A DNA stretch of 64,000 bases from Gonapodya sp. JEL0774 (taxonomy: Eukaryota > Monoblepharomycota > Monoblepharidomycetes > Monoblepharidales > Gonapodyaceae). Under the pieces are notes generated by a model. The model was not told the origin of the DNA, ran no database searches, and saw nothing but the letters and a program-made list of their open reading frames with translations. Within the stretch, counting starts at the first letter, position 1. Every line of letters begins with the position of its first letter. Positions 57,615-64,000 of the stretch are shown one piece after another. The position numbers and the translations under genes are program-made. Location: contig JADIIX010000063.1 in the NCBI GenBank assembly GCA_027604505.1, positions 67,508 to 131,507 of the forward strand, read 5' to 3'.

Positions 57615-59684
57615 TCAGCCGCGATATGTTCTCAGCTTTCGCGATACTGTCTGTCGACAGATCTTCGCAGTGCATATTTTATTAAAAGGTTACGGAATGT
57701 GATGTCATTATATCAAACAAAGTGGGCACTCACTGGACAACGAGTCAGTTCCTGCCCACAATTCTCACAAAGACAATAGTGCCCACAATTCAAAAGAATG
57801 ATAGACGGTTTCTGGTACATTTCGTGTAGCATGAAGGAATGGATGTTCAATTTATGTGTGAGGAAAAGAATAGATGTTAGATGTTAATTGGTGTATGAGG
57901 GAAGAATATCAAAGTTGAACTTGCCTCCACAAAACAAACTACACAGCTCACACTCTCCTCCACTCCATCCGGATCATCCGATTCCAAAGTTCCATCACCG
58001 GCCTGAGTGCTACCGCCAGTAGCAGTGGTACCACCGACTGTTCGTCTTTGGAAAGATATTGTCCGTGGCCCCCCAGAACCATTTACGCTCACTATTCTCC
58101 CCAGCATCACACCAGACAAAAGCACTGCCGCAAGAGCTAGTAGTTGCGAAGCCCACTTCCAGGATGCAAAGGATTGTCGTAGGGCTTTGATGTAGTCAGG
58201 TAGGGTGGAAAGCACAAGGATGTGAGGGTAGGTCGAGGGCGGTGATGGTGGTGCAATTGCCCCGGCAGTTTTAGCTCTTGTTGGAAGCAATGTTGTGGAA
58301 AGATTCGAGGGCGGGTTAGCAAGAAGGAGCGGAGGGAACTTGATGGTGGTGTGCTTTGTAATTCCAGGAGTAGGTGTGGAGGCTGAGCTTGAGCTCAGCA
58401 CGGCAGGACGCATCGGCGACTTTGCAGAAACGGACGACAATGGCGTCGATACATCTGGCGGACCCGGTTTTAATACCTCAACTAGAGGTAGGGCTGTCTC
58501 CATAGCCCCAAGTCGTGCAGAACTGCCATAGAAGTCCAAATACCCCATAGCTGTCACCTTTTCACCAACCCTGAGCGCTCGCTCTACCGTCTCGAGTCCA
58601 CTCGAAACGCGGCCTGCAGCAAGCCCTGTTCCTATCGTGGCAGATAACGCAGAGAGTGCAGGTGCGGCGACAGCCCCACCTGTCACCGCTGACGCTGCCC
58701 CGGCCGCAAGCTCTCCAATTAAGGGCTGAGCCAGCTGGGAGGACGAAAGGGCAATCGCATGAAAGTCCTTCGAGACAGAAGGAAGATCCAAAGTTTTGGG
58801 AAGAGGATTGGTGGCAGAGTACCCTGGTACGGAGACAATCGGCAACGACGGCGGCGTTAAGGGAGATGGATGAATCGACAAAGGTATAGGGGTTTGATAT
58901 TGCGAGCTTAGATCCGCAAGTTTTGAGGAGGCAGTGGATGGCAGCGGGGACTTGGACGGGGTACTTTGTCTCTGATTGTTTGTGGAAGGCACTGAACTAT
59001 CACCCGTGATCGAATCGATTGCCACAGAAATGTGGAATGGAATAGAACGGAGGAAGCGACTGACTTGTTCGGAGCCAGATACTTCGAAGGGGACGAGCAT
59101 CGCATTCGGGTGCCCAAGAGAAGTCGATGAAGAAGAGTGCTCCATGGTGAGAGAGGTTACTCAGCGTAAAGCACAATTGCACTCACTCACCCCACTCCCT
59201 CCTCTCGGGTACATATGTTGTCCAATGTCTGTTGATCACCTTCTCATATATTACTGCCTGAACAAACCTCGCCAGGCCTGTGAGCTCTAAAACAGAGGTC
59301 GGCGTAGAAGGTGTAACAATGCCTAGATGTGTTTCACACCAAGAAGGGTGCTCATGATATACTCAAAGCATTTCGGTAACTTGCAAACCCTACGACAAGC
59401 ATCTTCAGTTCACCTTCGATAGCCACATACTTCCCGTGGAATTTTCTTGCCAGCTCCCTGATTGCCACCGGATCTATAGTTTTTGCAACTGCATCCCCAG
59501 CTGCTCCAGTGATGAGCAGGCGGGCCAACAGCTTCGGCGGTGGGTATACGATTGCCGAATGAGCTGCCGCGAGCTGCATCCGCGCTCGACGTTGTACCCA
59601 ATAGGAGCTCAAGGCACCAATTATTGCAGCGATAAGGAGAAACTTGAGGTTCTGATCCGTGTGATCGGCGCCGCTCAGTGGCAT
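57615..59684 (-). CDS. MUL1: MUL1/MAPL-like mitochondrial E3 ubiquitin ligase
   Basis: Outer-membrane RING E3 with a GIDE/BAM domain. Exons: 59684-59414, 59277-59191, 59159-57925, 57811-57734, 57662-57615; all in phase, 572 residues. Helix 1 near residue 15 is FLLIAAIIGALSSYWVQ. The GIDE start reads GKYVAIEGLARFVQAVIYEK, then NRHWTTYVPERREW and LVPFEVSGSEQVSRFLRSIP. Later, RVGEKVTAMGYLDFYGSSA matches the conserved GE..T.+G.L block. A ~100-residue Ser/Pro/Thr-rich insert separates the halves. Helix 2 is KWASQLLALAAVLLSGVMLG. The C3HC4 RING is CVVCFVEKPSIILLNCGHYC followed by LCENCGQELTRCPICRQTV, with all eight ligands present. Intron 2 is 31 nt; intron 3 has a GC donor (GAG|GCAAGT). Fungal MUL1-like genes are not common, to my knowledge. 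Confidence 0.88.
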
Positions 59685-59809
59685 TGGAACTCCTGTTAGT
59701 TGCAGGGTGATACGACATGACACAGAATCGGCTACAGTAGTTATTTAGACAGCACCTTTCGCTGCGACTCCTAATACAATACATTTCTCGAAAGCGTTAA
59801 CAATACTCT

Positions 59810-60693
59810 CTAGAAGTCCAAATCCGGCTTCGCCTTCTCCTTTGCAATTGCGCGGTCCTGTGGAGCAAACACAATTCGGTCACATTTCTCTCGAAACGTC
59901 CCAAGAAAAAAACCTACCCTTTTCCACGTGGCAATCATCTCAGGCATTTTTTGGAGGAGTTCCTGCTGGCGTTTTTGTCTTGAAAGGAGAAGTTGTGAGC
60001 AACAAGAATAAAATGCACGATGTCCACCAACACCCGAATTTGCCGTATCCAAATCAGCATTCATTTCCGTTTCGTACGTTGATACAGGAGAGAGCAACAG
60101 GGAATGGCAGGCGCTGTTCCCAGAAGTACGTACCTCTCGTACTTCTTCATCTCATTTTTTCCTTCTGGCAACTTCGCAAACACCTTCACCTCCCGCACCT
60201 CCTTTTCCGGCAGTCCCACATCTTTTACAGGATCCAGCCCACACAACAATGCGACCTTCCTGATCCGCGCCTGGTTCCTCAACGAGACGCGAGGTTTCCA
60301 CCACACGCCATTGACTAGTGTTGGCTTAAAATCGGAAGCAGGGTGACGGTACGAAGCTTGTTGGAAGACCCAGTCTGTAGGGAAGCGACGCGGGAGTTTG
60401 ATGCCACGAAGTTGAGGCGCAGAACGGGAGGTGTCCCTCAACCTCGAAGGATAGCCACCGGGCTTCGCGGAAGACGATGAGGATGATTTCCCTTCAGTCG
60501 CGGTGGGTTTGAATTTCACACGGGAGGATCGACCGGTCGACAGCGCGGCAATGTGCAATCGATGGGGAAGTAGTGATGTTCCAGAAAGGGGGATCATGGC
60601 GCATGATACGGAAAGGGACGGGAGCGATGGCGAGGGTGCACGTGAATGAGACGCGGTGTGGAGATGGAGCAAGCAGCTTCGAAGGATTGTCAT
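59810..60693 (-). CDS. MRPL25: Mitochondrial large-subunit ribosomal protein mL59
   Basis: Fungal mitochondrial ribosomal protein of the mL59/MRPL25 family. Exons 60693-60134, 59978-59918 and 59857-59810 join in phase to 222 residues. The N-terminal ~60 residues are basic and Ser/His/Leu-rich (MTILRSCLLHLHTASHSRAP), a typical presequence. The conserved block is FKPTLVNGVWWKPRVSLRNQ ARIRKVALLCGLDPVKDVGL (two stretches), then FAKLPEGKNEMKKYERQKRQ and LLQKMPEMIATWKR. The end KEKAKPDLDF is family-like. The start ATG at 60693 opens the presequence. It lies 320 bases below the PRXL2 stop on the same strand, so that gene's 3' UTR must fit in between. Confidence 0.82.
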
Positions 60694-61013
60694 TGTTGTA
60701 CAATAATTGTCGGATTGCAGTGCATTGAGAGTTAGACAATCAATCAAACCTACAAAAGCAAATTCGGACCTTGCCCAAAATCAAAAGTATATCACAGCTC
60801 AGTAGCATCAATAGTCATAGGCGCTACCACTCTTCCGACTCCAATATCTAATCTCTTGAGTCTCAGGCATCTCCTATACAGTTGCGGACTGCTTTGACTC
60901 TCACCCTTCAAGGGTTAGTAGGTTTAGAGGTACCATCATAAAAGTAGAGATTGATGTCAGAAGAACACAGCGCTCAGACACAGTTATAGCCGGGACATGG
61001 ACAGGCGTGGTTG
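60694..61013 (-). other. 3' UTR region of the predicted selenoprotein gene; no convincing SECIS seen
   Basis: A eukaryotic selenoprotein needs a SECIS hairpin in the 3' UTR, so it should be transcribed from here. On the minus strand an AUGA (60936-60939) is followed ten bases later by AAA (60923-60925), which is the usual SECIS spacing, and a GUGAG lies near 60900-60904. The bases between do not form the expected long helix II, so this is only a weak candidate. A short palindrome CCCTTCAAGGG is at 60904-60914. A second stem (GACTC/GAGTC, 60837-60862) lacks the G.A quartet. Confidence 0.25.
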
Positions 61014-62124
61014 CTACCCTGGGACCGTGCCCACTTCGGCAGCGGCTTCTGCGACAGCAGTGAGAACGGCAGAGATGGGGGCATGATCGCCAAAGGTCTG
61101 TAGATATGACGTGAATGGGGGATATGTTAGTTGAGTGGATTGTTTGATTCGGGGGTAACTTACCTTCTCCCCGTAAAAGCTTTGGGACGTGACAAGAAAG
61201 TGGAGTTGAACAAGACCATCGACATCGCCGGATCAAACATCCAGTAATTAAGTTACAAGGGGCTGACAGTCACTCCACAAACTAAAACTTACTAATGAAC
61301 GCCCTTTGTTGAGATCACAGCCAGCCCGCCGAGCAACCTGCCTTCACCCGCCAAATTACCAGTCACGCCCTTCGCGTTCGCCCGATTGAGGTTCGCCCGA
61401 GCATCGCTGCTGAAGAGGCTGAAGATCGAAGCCCAATTTTGTTTGCCCCCTTGTACGACCTCGTAAAACTTCTTCTCTTCATCGAGCTGAAGGGTGAGGT
61501 GGAAATTTCGTGTGAGGACTGAGTCTGGACGTCGGCGGTATACACGACTGACTATGCTTGGGGAGCAGATCTTACGTAAAGTGGTTTCTTCCAGTAGTTT
61601 TCTGCGAAATCACGCGCCCCGAATTCCTAATTGATAGGTGAGATTCGTACGGGGTGAACCAAATAGGATTATTGAGCCCGGTACGGACGATGAACTCACT
61701 TGATGCACAACCGCGTACATATCAGCATACTTTTCTATAACGGATGACTGGGAGGCCAAATCAAGGGCCTCTACATAAGAGCAGCAACGTGAGATTGAAT
61801 AAACCAGGAACCATCCACCACTACGATTAGTGCCACCATTACACTGCAGGTACCCACCCTCTCTGCACAACAGTCATCCAGGTCTCCGCACCACGACGAT
61901 AAGAGCAGGCCGTTTAGACCAGAGCGTAGCGGCGTCCAGAGTAGGCTTCCCGGCTGCCAGAATGTCCTGATCGAGGATGAACAGAAGAGGTGAGGAGTGT
62001 GATTTGAAGTCGGCAACACATACCGAACTACGTAGGATGATGGGGCCACAAAAACACCAGTTCACTGTTGCTGGTAAGACAAACGCACCCTGAGGACAAT
62101 CTGTGGAACAGTCGTGGTCGCCAT
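61014..62124 (-). CDS. SELENOU: Selenoprotein U / PRXL2 (FAM213) peroxiredoxin-like, TGA = Sec43
   Basis: Thioredoxin-fold AhpC/TSA_2 family protein, predicted redox role. Seven exons: 62124-62089, 61966-61858, 61770-61700, 61626-61576, 61486-61293, 61179-61164, 61097-61014. All phases agree, 186 residues, stop TAG. The core reads LWSKRPALIVVVRRPG-TGA-LLCREEALDLA, where the family has RRPGCxLCREEA in Cys forms and U at the first position in selenoprotein U. So TGA at 61874-61876 replaces the first Cys of CxxC, and Cys46 is kept. Downstream blocks are intact: YADMYAVVHQEFGARDFAEN, PLYLDEEKKFYEVV, GNLAGEGRLLGGLAVIST, EKTFGDHAPISAVLTAVAEA. Exon 6 is only 16 nt. Reading TGA as stop would leave a useless 42-residue peptide while conserved exons continue, so selenocysteine is the best explanation. 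A sequencing error or pseudogene remains possible. Confidence 0.82.
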
Positions 62125-62273
62125 TTCGAATAATTTGCAACAATCGTCGTGTTTGGCGGAGAGCTGGGAGGCACCCAACACAAAGAATGTCAACATCCAA
62201 ATTGCGATTCAAAACAACATCCCGAAACGAAGACCATCAAGACTTGTTGATCAAATCAAGATACATCATTGAA
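62125..62273. promoter_or_regulatory. Short divergent promoter PRXL2 / prephenate dehydratase
   Basis: Only 149 bases separate the two start codons, so both promoters share this interval. It includes several ATCAA/AAATC repeats but no element I can name. Confidence 0.5.
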
Positions 62274-63698
62274 ATGCCCTCGGCGGTGCCCAGATCCGTC
62301 GCTTTCCTAGGTCCTCTGGGGACATATACTCACCAGGTGCTTGACAGTCCTATTTGAAAGGCGATTCTGCCCAGCATACCAGCAGTTCTACCACTGAACT
62401 GATGTTTTTCAAGGTAGCGAAAGGAAACTTTGGAGAGGAAGCTTCTTATGTTGCCCAGAAGACAATATCAGGTACTCGTCTCGACCTTGCGTTCCGAGTC
62501 TCGCCCATCATTCATTCCGGATTCCACCATCTTCGACCGTAAACGGGTATCTTTCTAATAAGATATTTATGGTGCCGTTGAAAGACGCGAGACAGATTTC
62601 GGGGTTGTACCTTTCGAGAACTCCACTCAAGGTTCTGTCAACCAGAGCTTGGACCGTCTCCCCTCCGCCAACGTTGAAATAGTAGCAGAAGCCTACTTAC
62701 CAGTGCGTAGAATCCTGTCTCGTGCGTTCGGGCGTCATGAGTGTAACTGGGAAGGCCGGAAGTCGGATTTCGTTATTGAGATAACACTCCACTCCCCACA
62801 CCTGGTGCGGCTTTGATGTGGTTCATATGTTTAAGTTGCTTTCTCAGATGACGTTTTCTCGGCTATGGAATGTTTTAGACAGTCATCCTTGACTGTTCAG
62901 TTGCTGCACAGTTTGTCTCGGAGAGGACGTGGAGGCTCAGTGATTCAATGCAACCTGGCCCCTCTTTCCGCATCATTCCCCTATTTTCCTTCAGGTTCAC
63001 CACTGTCTCCTTTCTAAACCCTCCACCAAACCCCGCCGTGTCTTCTCCCACCCGGAAGCCTTTGCCCAATGCTCAAAGTGGCTAGAACGGAATTTACCAG
63101 GTGTTGACCGGGTACCAGTATCCTCGACAGCGCATGCTGCAGAGCTTGCAGGCAGAGAAGTGGACTCGGCCGCTATCGCGTCGGCGATGTGCGCCACGCT
63201 GTACCATTTGGAGTTGGTACACGAGAATATCGAGGACTTAAGCAGTGAGAAATTTTCTTTGAGTGCCAACGCGAGTGTACCGATCGAGTGGAAGTACCTG
63301 GTCTAATACACCTTTTGGAATCTCATTACATCTCACAAATGTTCTGTCAAGACAACACCACGCGCTTCTTCATCATCACTGCGTACCCGTCCCACGCTCA
63401 CACCACATTCTCTCCTTCCTCTGTGGTCACGTCACCACTCAAAACCGTCATTCTGCTTTCCGTGCCTCCCACGCCAAATGCCCTAACAACAATCCTGCTC
63501 GCGCTCACGAAACACCAAGTGTCCATATCTATGATGTACTCTCGGCCTACTGGTGTGCGACAATGGAGCTATTGGTACTATCTGGACGTGGATGGTGATC
63601 CGAGCCAGGATGGACAGTTGAAAGATGCAGTTGAAGAAATGAGATCAGCGTGTGAAACTTTGAGGGTCGTAGGAACATACAGGAGTGTACGAGAATAG
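62274..63698 (+). CDS. PHA2: Prephenate dehydratase with ACT domain
   Basis: Converts prephenate to phenylpyruvate in phenylalanine synthesis. Exon 1 starts at ATG 62274 (VAFLGPLGTYTHQ), the family opening. Next exons give VAKGNFGEEASYVAQKTIS and DIYGAVERRETDFGVVPFEN STQGSVNQSLDRL, which holds the conserved substrate-binding ENSTxGxV segment. The 63000s exon has FSHPEAFAQCSKWLERNLPG and VPVSSTAHAAELAGREVDSA AIASAMCATLYHLELVHENI (the usual S-T-A-x-AA and AIAS motifs). The C-terminal exon (NTTRFFIITAYPSHAHTT; KTVILLSVPPTPNALTTILL; YSRPTGVRQWSYWYYLDVDG) is the phenylalanine-sensing ACT domain, ending at 63698.  Splice sites between 62700 and 63050 were not resolved. Confidence 0.85.
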
Positions 63699-64000
63699 AT
63701 GAACAACTTACCATAGTGCCGGCGTGAATGCATGGTGTACTCAAGACATTAAATAATACGACTGTGGGATGGGGATCAATCTCTCAGTTTTATATAGTTT
63801 TTGGGTTCTTCAATGCTTCTATATTGAAATATTGAGTGTTCAAAATTCGAGCTTGAAACGAGCAGAATTGCAGTCAGCGGATTCATGTTTGTGTCCAATG
63901 TTTTTGGTCAAGACACAGTTACTGTTTTGTGGGGGCGAAAACCTGTATAGGTTTTTGCCCGGCTCATGTGCCGCTGCGGTTCGAGGCCCCTGCACGCATC
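63699..64000. other. 3' flank of the prephenate dehydratase gene
   Basis: 302 bases to the window end. The first ~200 are AT-rich, consistent with 3' UTR. The last 60 are GC-rich and contain a B-box-like GGTTCGAGGCC (63976-63986), but no tRNA stem-loop could be drawn. Confidence 0.4.

Noticed and set aside
60900-60939. SECIS candidate with AUGA, AAA and GUGAG
   Set aside because: Spacing is right, but helix II does not pair (G facing G next to the would-be quartet). Kept only as a weak candidate in the 3' UTR entry.
61874-61876. TGA as a plain stop codon ending a 42-residue peptide
   Set aside because: Conserved PRXL2 sequence continues on both sides in the same frame and through five more in-phase introns, so a true stop here is unlikely unless the gene is a very recent pseudogene.
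63976-63986. B-box-like GGTTCGAGGCC near the window end
   Set aside because: No T-stem, anticodon stem or acceptor stem could be paired around it, and no A box lies upstream. Not called as a tRNA.
1-64000. CRISPR arrays, insertion sequences, rRNA genes
   Set aside because: No regularly spaced repeats, transposase motifs or rRNA-like sequence were seen on either strand.

Overview
The window is nuclear DNA from an early-diverging, chytrid-like fungus. Three observations support a fungus. Most protein genes are interrupted by spliceosomal introns. Several families are fungal or fungal-typed (ERG3 C5-sterol desaturase, MTC1, MAM3-type CNNM, HOP1, mitochondrial mL59). Three others are usually missing from yeasts and moulds but kept in basal eukaryotic lineages (Ro60/TROVE, MUL1-type mitochondrial E3, TMEM234). 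No tRNA, rRNA, CRISPR array or transposon was recognised. A 10-N run at 12281-12290 shows this is a draft assembly.

Layout. 1-1240 is the 3' end of an unrecognised gene. 2851-3678 is prefoldin subunit 1 (+). 4564-6516 is the RQT4/TRIP4 zinc-finger gene (+). 6726-10595 is a RhoGAP gene with FAM13-like helical repeats (+). 11283-12893 is ERG3 (+). 13216-17656 is UPF2 (-). 18028-19241 is a DUF599 membrane protein (+). 19563-22502 is CNNM/MAM3 (-). 22768-25004 is MTC1 (+). 25311-28025 is an unknown single-pass membrane protein (-). 29478-30411 is a rhodanese (-). 30906-31584 is a snapin-like BLOC-1 subunit (-). 32019-34587 is Ro60 copy A (+). 34796-39577 is HOP1 (-). 40369-42693 is Ro60 copy B (-). 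43119-45347 is indoleamine 2,3-dioxygenase (-). 46235-48453 is a 2OG-Fe(II) dioxygenase (+). 48785-49225 is mitochondrial bS16m (-). 49361-56530 is CFT1/CPSF160 (-). 56749-57329 is TMEM234-like (-). 57615-59684 is a MUL1-like E3 ligase (-). 59810-60693 is mL59 (-). 61014-62124 is a selenoprotein U/PRXL2 gene (-). 62274-63698 is prephenate dehydratase (+).

The most notable results are these. (1) The PRXL2 gene has an in-frame TGA exactly where the family has the first Cys of its CxxC motif, with seven phase-consistent exons around it; this predicts a fungal selenoprotein U. I did not find a convincing SECIS element by eye. (2) Two Ro60 (TROVE plus vWA) genes face each other on either side of HOP1. 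They share four intron positions and three identical exon lengths, so the copy was made at the DNA level. (3) The genome appears to use extremely short introns: two of 23 nt in the DUF599 gene, and one of 31 nt each in UPF2 and the MUL1-like gene. It also uses GC-AG introns in at least four genes.

Most genes are housekeeping genes with no operon-like logic. Shared themes are RNA surveillance and processing (UPF2, RQT4, CFT1, Ro60), mitochondria (MUL1, bS16m, mL59, rhodanese) and aromatic amino-acid metabolism (IDO, prephenate dehydratase). Exon coordinates are from reading the sequence by eye. Phases were checked for prefoldin, RQT4, ERG3, UPF2, DUF599, MTC1, Ro60 A and B, the membrane protein, rhodanese, bS16m, TMEM234, MUL1, mL59 and PRXL2. 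CFT1, HOP1, IDO, the 2OG enzyme, prephenate dehydratase and the RhoGAP gene are given as spans with only part of their splice sites resolved.
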